Shown in pieces: positions 34,854-43,515 of a stretch of 46,798 nt of DNA. The position numbers and the translations under genes are program-made. The stretch is from the NCBI RefSeq assembly GCF_040649515.1, contig NZ_JBEZFP010000068.1, forward strand, positions 1 to 46,798, written 5' to 3'. Each line of letters starts with the position of its first letter. The first letter of the stretch is position 1. The notes under the pieces are model-generated. The model did no database searches. It was not told the origin of the DNA and saw only the letters and a list, made by a program, of their open reading frames with translations. This DNA comes from Yinghuangia elevatio. Lineage in GTDB: Bacteria > Actinomycetota > Actinomycetes > Streptomycetales > Streptomycetaceae.

Positions 34854-35224
34854 TCCGGGGGCAGCGCGCAGGCGGGCGTCCCGCCGGGCAGCTTGTAGCG
34901 GTTGTCGGCGATCAGCCGGTACGCCTTCTCCGCCAGCAGGTTGACCGGCGGGATCTGCAACACCGCGCCGGGCACCGTCCACACACCCCGGCGGTACGCG
35001 AGCAACTTGGCGACCGCTTCGGCGCCCCCGTACACGTCGCCGGTGGGCGTGACCCACAGGACCTCGTGCATGGCCCGCTCCTCGGTCACGCCGAGCTCGC
35101 CGAGGTCGGCGAACTGCCAGGCGGTGATCTCGATGTCGGGGTCGATCCAGCGCTCCATGGCCTCGACGGACTTCGTGCAGAAGCCGCAGTCACCGTCGAA
35201 CACCAGTACCGGTCGCGTGGTCAT
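34823..35224 (-). CDS. DCC-family thiol-disulfide oxidoreductase (DUF393)
   Basis: A 133-residue thioredoxin-like protein. The start VLVFDGDCGFCTKSVEAMERW contains D12-C13-x-x-C16, the DCC signature from which the family is named. WVTPTGDVYGGAEAVAKLLA and the Tyr-rich end are typical. The reaction is unknown; redox shuttling is the family expectation. The DNA overlap with the convergent HTTM gene and the frequent association of DUF393 with HTTM proteins suggest they work together. The ATG is preceded by AGGAGG-like sequence. Confidence 0.85.
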   Translation of the reverse strand: MTTRPVLVFDGDCGFCTKSVEAMERWIDPDIEITAWQFADLGELGVTEERAMHEVLWVTPTGDVYGGAEAVAKLLAYRRGVWTVPGAVLQIPPVNLLAEKAYRLIADNRYKLPGGTPACALPPDQRPGARTAA

Positions 35225-35311
35225 GGTTCCTCCTGGATCAATGGTGCGGCGGGCGCGGACGAGCGCGCTGGGTCCGGCTCGTCGGCGGCTCGGTGGCGGT
35301 TCAGGGACGGC

Positions 35312-35860
35312 TCAGTCCGACGGCCACGCGTCCGCGACCATCGCCCGCGTCTCGGCGAGCAGTTGCGGCAGCACACGGGTGTGGCCGACGACGGGCATGA
35401 AGTTCGTGTCGCCGCCCCAGCGCGGCACGAGGTGCTGGTGCAGGTGCGCGGCGATCCCGGCCCCCGCGACGTGGCCCTGGTTCATGCCGATGTTGAACCC
35501 CTGCGCGCCGGACGCCTTGCGCAGCGCGGTCATCGCCCGCTTCGTGAACTCGCCGAGCTCGAGGGTCTCCGCGGGGTCGAGGTCGGTGTAGTCGGCGACG
35601 TGCCGGTAAGGGACGACCATGAGGTGGCCGCCGTTGTACGGGTACAGGTTGAGCACCGCGTACACGGCCTCGCCGCGTCGCACGATCAGGCCGGACTCGT
35701 CGTCCATCTTGGGGATCTGGCAGAACGGGCACCCGTCGTCGGGCGCAGGGCCGGTCGGCTTCCCCTCCCCCTTGATGTACGCCATGCGGTGCGGGGTCCA
35801 AAGACGCTGAAACGCGTCCGGCTCGCCCACCCCGGTCTGCTGCTCCGGCTCGCTCGTCAT
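35312..35860 (-). CDS. HIT-family hydrolase (Ap4A phosphorylase/FHIT-like)
   Basis: A 182-residue protein. The histidine triad is HLHQH at 139-143 (HxHxH), with the preceding GMNQGHVAGAGIAAH stretch. The upstream region has CPFC (44-47) and NLYPYNGGHLMVVPYRHV, together a zinc-and-nucleotide binding pattern of the actinomycete HIT proteins that degrade dinucleoside polyphosphates such as Ap4A. Start ATG 35860. The gene sits near thrS and EF-G2 in many actinomycetes. Confidence 0.9.
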   Translation of the reverse strand: MTSEPEQQTGVGEPDAFQRLWTPHRMAYIKGEGKPTGPAPDDGCPFCQIPKMDDESGLIVRRGEAVYAVLNLYPYNGGHLMVVPYRHVADYTDLDPAETLELGEFTKRAMTALRKASGAQGFNIGMNQGHVAGAGIAAHLHQHLVPRWGGDTNFMPVVGHTRVLPQLLAETRAMVADAWPSD

Positions 35861-36034
35861 GATGGGAATCCTATGACCCCGAGCCCCGGCGATCAGCGCA
35901 CGGGTGGACCGACGCCACACTGGTCCGGAGCGCGCGCAAGTGCCCGCGCGGACCGGTCCACCGAGGTGGCGCGGGGCCGGGCACGGCATACTCGTCCCCG
36001 TTGGCGCAGTGCGGTCGCGGGCTCGGGGGCGTTG

Positions 36035-36778
36035 ATGGGAACAGGTCGACGGCTGCGTGCTTCCGTGGGAGTGCTCGGAGCGTTGGCGGTCGTCGCGGTG
36101 GGCGCGTACTCCGTCGCCGCCGTGGCCGAGAGGGCCATGAAGGACGAGGCCGCCGACGACGCCCTGTACCGCTGCGATCCGGTCGCGGACAACCCCGGCG
36201 GCCTCGCCGCCGCCTTTCCGGTGCTGGGCCCGATCCGGGCCGCGACGTGGTGCACCAAGGTGCCGGGCTCCCCCGCGTACGGGCGCATCAGCAAGGCGGA
36301 TCCCGCCGACCTCGCCTACTACGCCGTGGTCCGCGCCGACCCCGCGCACGTGGAGTCCGCGCTGCCCGGCCCGTGGCTGCCGGCCGCCGCGCCCGGCGCC
36401 GTCCTCCCGGCGCCCCTCGCGGCCCTGGTGCCGGCCTCCGGGACCTGGGTGCGGGGCTCGGACTCCGCCGTCTACCTGCACCACGAGTCCGGAACCGTGG
36501 TGCTCAACGGGGTCGGCGCGGAGCCGGCCGCCACGCCCTCTCAGGCGCTCGCGCCGCCGTCGACGACCACGTCGGTGCCGACCGCGAACCCCGCTTCGTC
36601 CGACGCGAGCCACAGGATCGTGCCGGTGACCTCGTGCATCGCGCCGACCCGGCCGAGCGGGATGCGCGGCGTGATGCGGGCGTCGCGCTGTTCCGGGGTC
36701 TCGCCGGGCAGCGACGACATCGGTCCGTCGTTGGCGCCGGGGCTGACCGCGTTGATGCGTACGCCCTCCCCGATGTGA
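36035..36778 (+). CDS. Putative membrane-anchored/secreted protein with read-through tail
   Basis: A 247-residue frame. The first half is convincing: an N-terminal signal or anchor helix (RASVGVLGALAVVAVGAYSVAAV, about 7-29), then a soluble domain with two cysteines (YRCDP and TWCTK) and conserved-looking LYRCDPVADNPGGLAAAFPVLGPI. After about residue 170 (ALAPPSTTT) the frame runs 238 bp antisense to the SDR gene and is poor in sequence character. A single base change (CAG at 36543-36545 from TAG) would have ended it there, so a lost stop or erosion is likely. I do not recognise the family. ATG is at 36035; a TTG directly precedes it. Confidence 0.5.
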   Translation: MGTGRRLRASVGVLGALAVVAVGAYSVAAVAERAMKDEAADDALYRCDPVADNPGGLAAAFPVLGPIRAATWCTKVPGSPAYGRISKADPADLAYYAVVRADPAHVESALPGPWLPAAAPGAVLPAPLAALVPASGTWVRGSDSAVYLHHESGTVVLNGVGAEPAATPSQALAPPSTTTSVPTANPASSDASHRIVPVTSCIAPTRPSGMRGVMRASRCSGVSPGSDDIGPSLAPGLTALMRTPSPM

Positions 36779-37302
36779 TCGAGCGCGGCGGCGCGCGTCA
36801 GGACGCTGACCGCGCTCTTGGATGCCGCGTACGCCGAAACGCCTGGCAGGCGCACGTGGTTGCCGATGTTCGACGCGACGTTGACGATCGTGCCCCCGCC
36901 GTTGCGGCGCATGTGCGCGATCTCGTGCTTCATCGAGAGGAAGGCGCCGGTCACGTTGACGTCGAGCACGTGCCGGAACGCGTCGGTGTCGAGTTCGGCG
37001 AGCGGGCCGGCCGGACCGAAGACACCCGCGTTGTTGACGGCCACGTCGAGACGCCCGTGGCGTTCGACGGCGGTGGCGACCAGGCGTGCGACGTCGTCCT
37101 CGCGCGTCACGTCGGCGACGACCGCGGTCGCGGTGCCGCCGGCCTTCTCCACGAGCGCCACGGTGTCGGCGAGTTCGGCGGCGGTACGGCCGGCCACGAC
37201 GACCGCGGCGCCCTCCTCGGCCAGCGCGATCGCGGTGGCACGGCCGATGCCGCTGCCTCCGCCGGTGACGACGGCGACCTTGCCGGTGAATCGAGCGGAC
37301 AT
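36541..37302 (-). CDS. Classical short-chain dehydrogenase/reductase
   Basis: A 253-residue Rossmann-fold enzyme with an intact active site: cofactor loop TGGGSGIG (13-20), NNAG (90-93), S144, Y158 and K162 in the YAASK motif. Arg at 21 after the loop suggests NADP(H), though GRT at 38-40 is also consistent. The ATG start has AAGGAG seven bases upstream. It lies 82 bases downstream of a TetR gene on the same strand, so that regulator probably controls it. The substrate is unknown. Confidence 0.92.
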   Translation of the reverse strand: MSARFTGKVAVVTGGGSGIGRATAIALAEEGAAVVVAGRTAAELADTVALVEKAGGTATAVVADVTREDDVARLVATAVERHGRLDVAVNNAGVFGPAGPLAELDTDAFRHVLDVNVTGAFLSMKHEIAHMRRNGGGTIVNVASNIGNHVRLPGVSAYAASKSAVSVLTRAAALDHIGEGVRINAVSPGANDGPMSSLPGETPEQRDARITPRIPLGRVGAMHEVTGTILWLASDEAGFAVGTDVVVDGGASA

Positions 37303-37384
37303 GACGACTCCTTATTCAAGAACGATCGATCTGGTATTCGGACACAAAAACAGCCCGACGGACCACGCCGGAAACGTGTACGGG

Positions 37385-37963
37385 TCAGACGAGCACCGAA
37401 AGGGTCTGCTCCGCGGTCGCCCGCATTCGCGCGGGGTCGGCACTGGCCTTCCCCATCACGCGCATGCCCTGGAGCACCGTGAGCAGGAACCGGGCGATCG
37501 CGCGCGGATCGCGGTCCGGCGGGATCTCGCCCTGCGCCTGCGCGCGGGTGAGCCCGGACAGCAGCGCGGCCTCGATGACGTCCCACGTCGAGGCGACCTT
37601 GTGGGCCAGCCCGGCATCGTGCGCGCTCATCTCGACAGCCGTGTTCACCAGGAAGCAGCCGCGTTTCGCGGTGTCCCGGCCGGCCTCCTCGGCGAACCGC
37701 CCGACCAGCGCGCGGATCGCTGGCAGCACCGGGCCGGGCTGCGACATCAGGCCCACGAAGTCGATGCCGTTCTCCAGGTAGCGGTCCAGCGCCTTGGCGT
37801 ACAGGTCCCGCTTGCCGCCGTACGTCGCGTAGATGCTCGCCCGGGCGATGCCCAGATGCTCGACCAGATCGGCCATCGACGTCGCCTCGTACCCCTTTTG
37901 CCAGAACAGCTCCAGGGCCCGCTGCAACACCGCGTCCGGGTCGAACTCCTTGGTCCTCGCCAT
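37385..37963 (-). CDS. TetR/AcrR-family transcriptional regulator
   Basis: A 192-residue repressor with an N-terminal helix-turn-helix (FDPDAVLQRALELFWQKGYEATSMADLVEHLGIARASIYATYGGKRDLYAKAL, about 7-58) and a ligand domain that resembles regulators of oxidative or electrophile-responsive enzymes, with a notable C at GCFLVNTAVEM. Ahead of the ATG a good promoter (TTGACC, 18 bases, TAGGTT) ends six bases before the start, so the message is probably leaderless. It likely controls itself and the SDR. Confidence 0.92.
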   Translation of the reverse strand: MARTKEFDPDAVLQRALELFWQKGYEATSMADLVEHLGIARASIYATYGGKRDLYAKALDRYLENGIDFVGLMSQPGPVLPAIRALVGRFAEEAGRDTAKRGCFLVNTAVEMSAHDAGLAHKVASTWDVIEAALLSGLTRAQAQGEIPPDRDPRAIARFLLTVLQGMRVMGKASADPARMRATAEQTLSVLV

Positions 37964-37969
37964 GCCGGA

Positions 37970-37999
37970 AACCTATCCGTATCCAGAACGCTTGGTCAA
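37970..37999 (-). promoter_or_regulatory. Promoter of the TetR gene (leaderless)
   Basis: On the minus strand the -35 TTGACC (37999-37994) is followed by an 18-base spacer and the -10 TAGGTT (37975-37970). The start ATG at 37963 is six bases further on, so transcription should start at or next to it. CCAGAACGCTTGG (about 37983-37995) within the spacer may be an operator. Confidence 0.55.
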
Positions 38000-38026
38000 G
38001 AAAGAAGGCCGTCCAGGCAGACGGCT

Positions 38027-38060
38027 GCGGGGCCGGACACCCAGTGGTGTCCGACCCCGC
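38027..38060 (-). terminator. Terminator hairpin after thrS
   Basis: GCGGGG-CGGACACC (38027-38041) pairs with GGTGTCCG-CCCCGC (38046-38060), four-base loop, one mismatch, 50 bases past the thrS stop. Confidence 0.88.
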
Positions 38061-38110
38061 ACAATGCACCGCGGCGGCAGGCGCCCGTCGGGGAGCCTGC
38101 CGCCGGTTGC

Positions 38111-40090
38111 TCAGACCTGCACCCGCTCCTCGACCGCCTTCACGATCTCGGCGACCGCCTCGTCGACCGGGATGCCGTTCTTCTGCTCGCCGTTGCGGTA
38201 GCGGAAGGACACGGCGCCGTTGGAGGCGTCCTCGTCGCCCGCCAGCAGCATGTACGGCACCTTCGCCTTCTGCGCGTTGCGGATCTTCTTCTGCATGCGG
38301 TCGTCCGCCGTGTCGATCTCGACGCGGATGCCCTTCGCGCGCAGCTTCGCCGCGACCTCCTGGAGGTACGGGATGTGCGCGTCGGTGATCGGGATCCCGA
38401 CGACCTGCACCGGCGCCAGCCACGCCGGGAACGCGCCCGCGTAGTGCTCCAGCAGCACCGCGAAGAACCGCTCGATCGAGCCGAACAGCGCGCGGTGGAT
38501 CATGACCGGGCGGGCCCGGTTGCCGTCCGCGCCCTGGTACTCCAGGTCGAAGCGCTGGGGCAGCTGGAAGTCGACCTGGATGGTCGACATCTGCCAGGTG
38601 CGCCCGATCGCGTCCTTCGTCTGCACCGAGATCTTCGGGCCGTAGAACGCCGCGCCACCCGGGTCGAGCACCAGGTCGAGGTTCTGCTTCTCGGCGGCGG
38701 CGCGCAGCGTCTCGGTGGCCTCCTCCCAGTCCTCGTCCGACCCGATGTACTTCTCCGGGTCCTTGGTCGAGAGCTCGAGGTAGAAGTCGTCGAGGCCGTA
38801 GTCGCGCAGCAGGTTCAGCACGAAGGTGAGCAGCGAGTCCAGCTCGCCGGCCATCTGCTCCTTGGTGCAGTAGATGTGCGCGTCGTCCTGCGTGAAGCCC
38901 CGCGCGCGTGTGAGGCCGTGCACGACACCCGACTTCTCGTACCGGTACACCGTGCCGAACTCGAAGAGCCGCATGGGGAGTTCACGGTAGGAACGGCCGC
39001 GCGCCCGGTAGATCAGGTTGTGCATCGGGCAGTTCATCGGCTTGAGGTAGTAGTCGATGCCCTCGTCGAGCTGCATGGGCGGGTACATGCCGTCGGCGTA
39101 CCAGTCCAGGTGCCCGGAGAGCTCGAACAGCTTCCCCTTGGTCGCGTGCGGCGTGTAGACGAACTCGTAGCCGGCCTCCTCGTGGCGGCGGCGCGAGTAG
39201 TCCTCCATCACACGGCGGATGATGCCGCCCTTGGGGTGGAAGACCGCCAGGCCCGACCCGATCTCCTCGGGGATCGAGAAGAGGTCCAGCTCGCTGCCGA
39301 GCTTGCGGTGGTCCCGCTTCTCGGCCTCCTCCAGGAAGGTCAGGTGCGCCTTGAGCGCGTCGCGGCTCGGCCACGCGGTGCCGTACAGGCGCTGGAGCTG
39401 CTTGTTCTTCTCGCTGCCGCGCCAGTACGCCGCCGCCGAGCGCATCAGCTTGAACGCCGGGATGTTGCGCGTCGTCGGCAGGTGCGGGCCGCGGCACAGG
39501 TCCTTCCAGCACAGCTCGCCGGTCTTCGCGTCGAGGTTGTCGTAGATGGTCAGCTCGCCGCCGCCCACCTCGACGTTCGCGCCGTCGTCGCTGGTCGCGT
39601 CGGACCCCTTGAGCCCGATCAGCTCCAGCTTGTACGGCTCCCCGGCCAGTTCGGCGCGCGCCTCCTCGTCGGCGACCACGCGGCGCGAGAACAACTGGCC
39701 GCGCTTGATGATCTCCTGCATCTTCTTCTCGATGCGCTTGAGGTCGTCGGGGTGGAACGGGGTCTCGACGTCGAAGTCGTAGTAGAAGCCGTCCTTGATG
39801 GGCGGGCCGATGCCGAGCTTCGCCTCGGGGAAGAGCTCCTGCACGGCCTGCGCCATCACGTGCGCGGTGGAGTGCCGCAGGATGTTCAGGCCGTCCTCGG
39901 AGTCCATCGGGACGGGCTCGACCTCGTCGCCGTCCGCCACGACGTACGCGAGGTCCTTGAGCTGACCGCCCACACGAGCGGCCACCACCGAACGGTCGCC
40001 GTCGAAGAGGTCGGCGGCCGTCGTGCCCGTGGCCACCAAGCGCTCTTCCCGCTCCGGGTCGCGTTTGATGATCACTCGGGCGTCGGACAC
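38111..40090 (-). CDS. thrS: Threonyl-tRNA synthetase
   Basis: Charges tRNA-Thr and edits mis-charged serine. The 659 residues comprise a TGS domain (1-60), an editing domain with HSTAHVM and CRGPH, then the class II core in which the zinc ligands are C in MNCPMH, H in QDDAHIY and H in VMIHRALFGS. The C-terminal anticodon domain begins at APVQVVGIPITDAH. I choose GTG 40090 because AGGAG ends six bases ahead; the ATG at 40096 is too close to it. Upstream lie the two DUF4173-like genes on the same strand, 100 bases away. Confidence 0.97.
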   Translation of the reverse strand: MSDARVIIKRDPEREERLVATGTTAADLFDGDRSVVAARVGGQLKDLAYVVADGDEVEPVPMDSEDGLNILRHSTAHVMAQAVQELFPEAKLGIGPPIKDGFYYDFDVETPFHPDDLKRIEKKMQEIIKRGQLFSRRVVADEEARAELAGEPYKLELIGLKGSDATSDDGANVEVGGGELTIYDNLDAKTGELCWKDLCRGPHLPTTRNIPAFKLMRSAAAYWRGSEKNKQLQRLYGTAWPSRDALKAHLTFLEEAEKRDHRKLGSELDLFSIPEEIGSGLAVFHPKGGIIRRVMEDYSRRRHEEAGYEFVYTPHATKGKLFELSGHLDWYADGMYPPMQLDEGIDYYLKPMNCPMHNLIYRARGRSYRELPMRLFEFGTVYRYEKSGVVHGLTRARGFTQDDAHIYCTKEQMAGELDSLLTFVLNLLRDYGLDDFYLELSTKDPEKYIGSDEDWEEATETLRAAAEKQNLDLVLDPGGAAFYGPKISVQTKDAIGRTWQMSTIQVDFQLPQRFDLEYQGADGNRARPVMIHRALFGSIERFFAVLLEHYAGAFPAWLAPVQVVGIPITDAHIPYLQEVAAKLRAKGIRVEIDTADDRMQKKIRNAQKAKVPYMLLAGDEDASNGAVSFRYRNGEQKNGIPVDEAVAEIVKAVEERVQV

Positions 40091-40190
40091 GGCCATCTCC
40101 TGACATGGGGGTGATTGGTGCTCCGATGCTATCGGGGTACGGAGGCACCTCGCGCCTCGGTCGATCCGCCGCCGGCGCCCTGCCGGCCGG

Positions 40191-41690
40191 CTAGTAGCGG
40201 GACGACGGCCGGTACTCCCGTTCCTCGCACAGCGGTCCGGGCCGCGGCGGGCGTTCGGCGAGCAGGTCGCGGGCCCGGGCGCGGGCCGCGTTGGTGGCGT
40301 ACCACGGCTCGTCCGCCCTGCCGAGGTCCGCGGCGATCGGCCGCAGCAGGCACGACCGCTGCGGCTCCGGGAGCCGGTCGAGCCACGGCACGGCGTCCGC
40401 GGACAGGCCGTGCAGGTCGCGGACGTCGACCACGCCCGTGTCGCGCTGGCGTTCGACACCGACGCGCGCAATCAGTTGATCGGGGGACGCGAGGCCGAGT
40501 CCGAACAGGATCGCCGCGCCCGTGACGCCCGCGAGCCGCGGGAGCTGCCGTGCGGCACGCTCCCACGGGCCGGTGGCCAGGACGAGCACGAAGAGCACGC
40601 CCAGCCACAGTTCGAGCGTGGCCGCGCAGATCCGCAGGCGTGTGAGGCCGGAGTACTCGACGTACAGCTCAAGCCGGTGCAGCGCGGCGACGACCACCGC
40701 CAGGGCCAGGACACACAGTGTGGCCAAGAGCGCCTCGAACAGCCGTCGCCCGGGTGCGCCCCTCCGAGGCCCGAAGCGCGACGCCGTGGCGACGACCGCG
40801 AGCGTGAGCGCGGTGACCACCAGCAACGTGAAGAACCCCTGGCGGGCATAGTCGGCGTAATTGACGCCCTTGCGCGCCAACACGTCCTGGTAGCCGTCGA
40901 AAACCACCACCGCAATCTGCACGTAGACGAAGACCGCGAAGACGGCGTTCAGCACGAACAGCGGCAACGCCCACTCGATCACCCGCAGAACGCGGCCCCG
41001 CCGTGCGCTGTGCTCGACGGTGTGCGGGCGCGCGGCGAGGGACGCGGCGGCCAGCACGAACACGAACGCCATTGTGCCCGTCGTGTACGCCACCGGTTCC
41101 CGGGCCGGATCGACCGCCCCGAACGCGTCGTCGGCCAACGCCGCCACCACCGCGTCGGCAGCCGCGAACAATCCGCCGAACACCACGACCACCACGACTG
41201 TGGCGACAAGCGCCCACGCCAGGCGACGGGCCGAGGTACGCCGCGCGACCGCCGCCGCCAACCCCCGCCCGGCCCACCCCAGACCCGGCTTCAACGCCCC
41301 CACCACCGCGAACGGCCGTGCCAGCACGGCCCGCCACCCGACGCCCCCGGCCAAGGCGAGCGAACCGAAGCCCAATGCGGCGATGGTCGTGTACACGTGC
41401 AGCCAGCTGTCGTCCCGCAAGGTGGGCAGCGCCGCGAACGCGAGTGCCACGACCGCCCACACGATTCCCCACCCGCCGCGCACCCGAAGTTGCCCGGTAC
41501 CCGCCCGCGACACCACCGCCGCACAGGCCGCGAGAACGGCCGCCACGAGCAGGTTGGCGCCCATCGCGTCATGGAACGTGGCCGCCGACCAGGCACCCGC
41601 GGCCACCGCAATGCCGAGCACGGCAACAAGAGCCACAGGCTGCGGCACATCACGGGAGTGTCGCAACGCCTCGCCGTCGTCCGGGATCAC
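40191..41690 (-). CDS. DUF4173-like polytopic membrane protein (paralogue B)
   Basis: A 499-residue protein with about twelve hydrophobic segments. Features shared with the upstream gene are the FAAADAVVAAL helix, VLNAVFAVFVYVQIAVVVF, YARQGFFTLLVVTALTL and the C-terminal soluble stretch with AVPWLDRLPEPQRSCLLRPIAADL and WYATNAARARA. This pattern fits DUF4173/DUF4153-type proteins. The function is unknown; the C-terminal region is probably exposed outside the cell. Its GTG overlaps the upstream stop by four bases (GTGA), so the two are coupled. Confidence 0.75.
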   Translation of the reverse strand: MIPDDGEALRHSRDVPQPVALVAVLGIAVAAGAWSAATFHDAMGANLLVAAVLAACAAVVSRAGTGQLRVRGGWGIVWAVVALAFAALPTLRDDSWLHVYTTIAALGFGSLALAGGVGWRAVLARPFAVVGALKPGLGWAGRGLAAAVARRTSARRLAWALVATVVVVVVFGGLFAAADAVVAALADDAFGAVDPAREPVAYTTGTMAFVFVLAAASLAARPHTVEHSARRGRVLRVIEWALPLFVLNAVFAVFVYVQIAVVVFDGYQDVLARKGVNYADYARQGFFTLLVVTALTLAVVATASRFGPRRGAPGRRLFEALLATLCVLALAVVVAALHRLELYVEYSGLTRLRICAATLELWLGVLFVLVLATGPWERAARQLPRLAGVTGAAILFGLGLASPDQLIARVGVERQRDTGVVDVRDLHGLSADAVPWLDRLPEPQRSCLLRPIAADLGRADEPWYATNAARARARDLLAERPPRPGPLCEEREYRPSSRY

Positions 41691-43285
41691 CGCCGCCCCG
41701 CCGGGACGTCCCCCGCGCGGGTCGTTCCGTAGCCCGGCGACAGCAGAGACGGGCAGCTCGCGCTCGCTCGCACCGGCCTATCGCGCAGGAGCCGCTCGGC
41801 GCGCTCGCGGGCCAGGCTCGTCGCGTACCAGGGCCGATCGCCGTCGGCGAGATCGGCGGCTATGTCGCGCAGCGCGCACGACCGGACCGGCTCGGGCAGG
41901 CGGTCGAGGGCGGGGACCGCGTCAACCCCCAGCCCCCGCACGTACTCCAGGTTCAGCCGCCCGGTCCGCTCGTACAGGCTGACGCGCTGATCGGCCACCA
42001 TCGCGTCCGGCGAGGCCGCCGCGATCACCACGACGGTGACCAGCGCGGCCACGGCCGTCGTACGCGGCAGCACCGCCACCACCGCCCGCCACACCAACGC
42101 GGCCAGTACCGACACGAGCACGACGCACATCCACAACTCGGCACCGGCCATCACCAGGCGCGAGCGGCTGAGGCCGAAGTCGTCGATGTACGCGTCCGTG
42201 CGGTACAGGCTCGCGGCACCGACCACCAGCGCGAGCACCGCCAGTACGCCGACCAGCCACTTCGCGAGGCTGCGGTCGGCCGGCCGGTCGCGCGGCACGG
42301 CGTACATCACCAGCGCGATGACGACGAGCGTGAGCACCGTGACCCACAGCAACTGCCAGAACCCCTCGCGCGCATACTCGGCGCGCGTGGTGTCCGCGTC
42401 GTCGAGCGGCCCGTCGACACCACCGAAGAGGACCACGACCTGGACCACGACGAAACCCGCGAACAGCACGTCGAGCACCGCCAGGGGCACCGCCCACTCC
42501 ATGCGCCCCCGCACCGGTACGCGCGGAACGTTCGGCTCCCGCCACAAAGCCCCGTGCGGCGGATCGAACGCGACCGACGCTGCACCCGCGGCCAACGCAA
42601 CACCCAGCGCCGCCAGGAAGGCCCGGACGAATATCTCGCCCCCGGGCACCAGTCCGCTCAGCAACTCGGCGAACACCGCGTCGGCGGCCGCGAACAACGC
42701 CGCGAACACGGCCGTCACCAAGGCGGTCAGCACGACCGCCCGAAACGCCGCGCCCGCGCTGCCCCGCCTCCGCGGCAGGACCCTGGCCAGCCCCCGGTAG
42801 ACCCACAGCACACCCCGCGGCGCGAGGAGCAGCACCGCGAACGGACGGGTGGCGATCTGCCACCAGGTCCGGCCGCCGGCCAACGCCACCGAGGCGGCCC
42901 CGAGGGCCACGGCCAGGGTCAGGGGGTGGAGCCAGGTGTCGCCGTGCCACAGCGGGACGGCGACGAGGGCCGCGCCTCCGAGGGCCCAGACCAGCGTCCA
43001 CGGGCGTATTCGGCGGCCGCGTACGCCCACCGCCGCCGTCACGGCGACGGCCGCAGCGATGATGAGCGCGTTGGCCCCCAGACCCTCCGACACCGCGAAC
43101 ACCGCAGCCAGCAGCGCCGTGACCACGGTGCCCGCCAGCACCGCCGCAGGCGCCCCCTGCGCCGATTCCTTGTGGCCGGATATGCCCGTTCCGGGCCCCT
43201 CGTCGTACATCGGCGCATGCGCGTCGTCCACGGCTCCCCCTGCATCGTCCCCGTCTGCCGATGCCGGGGGAACCGCCGAAGGCAC
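41687..43285 (-). CDS. DUF4173-like polytopic membrane protein (paralogue A)
   Basis: A 532-residue paralogue of the following gene. After a 45-residue disordered, acidic head come about twelve helices, including AALFAAADAVFAELL, VLDVLFAGFVVVQVVVLF and YAREGFWQLLWVTVLTLVVIAL. The soluble tail has AVPALDRLPEPVRSCALRDIAADLADGDRPWYATSLARERA, the same motif as its neighbour, then a Ser/Pro end. The tandem pair arose by duplication. GTG start at 43285. It is divergent from the small secreted protein gene. Confidence 0.75.
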   Translation of the reverse strand: MPSAVPPASADGDDAGGAVDDAHAPMYDEGPGTGISGHKESAQGAPAAVLAGTVVTALLAAVFAVSEGLGANALIIAAAVAVTAAVGVRGRRIRPWTLVWALGGAALVAVPLWHGDTWLHPLTLAVALGAASVALAGGRTWWQIATRPFAVLLLAPRGVLWVYRGLARVLPRRRGSAGAAFRAVVLTALVTAVFAALFAAADAVFAELLSGLVPGGEIFVRAFLAALGVALAAGAASVAFDPPHGALWREPNVPRVPVRGRMEWAVPLAVLDVLFAGFVVVQVVVLFGGVDGPLDDADTTRAEYAREGFWQLLWVTVLTLVVIALVMYAVPRDRPADRSLAKWLVGVLAVLALVVGAASLYRTDAYIDDFGLSRSRLVMAGAELWMCVVLVSVLAALVWRAVVAVLPRTTAVAALVTVVVIAAASPDAMVADQRVSLYERTGRLNLEYVRGLGVDAVPALDRLPEPVRSCALRDIAADLADGDRPWYATSLARERAERLLRDRPVRASASCPSLLSPGYGTTRAGDVPAGRR

Positions 43286-43421
43286 CGCCCCCGTCGGCGA
43301 CTTGACGAGAACCGTAGAAGGGCGATGCGCGGATTCCGGGGCTCTTCTGCGGAGCGCCCGTGAAGATCATGTGCGGAATCGGCGGACGATTCTCCGCCGG
43401 GAGTGACCCCCATCAACCGCT

Positions 43422-43451
43422 TTGTCGCATGTAATCGGCCGGCTCTACCCT
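43422..43451 (+). promoter_or_regulatory. Candidate promoter of the small secreted protein gene
   Basis: TTGTCG (43422-43427), 18 bases, TACCCT (43446-43451), 65 bases ahead of the start. The match is moderate. An inverted repeat CTCGCCCG/CGGGTGAG just before the start codon (about 43489-43506) may affect translation. Confidence 0.35.
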
Positions 43452-43515
43452 TCCAGTCGGGTAAATATCCCTCCCGGCGTCGAGATCGCTCGCCCGTTCG
43501 GGTGAGAATGGGCGC

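Noticed and set aside
36818..40114. 1098-codon plus-strand frame across TetR and thrS
   Set aside because: It is antisense to two intact genes with clear motifs; very long antisense frames are common at this GC content.
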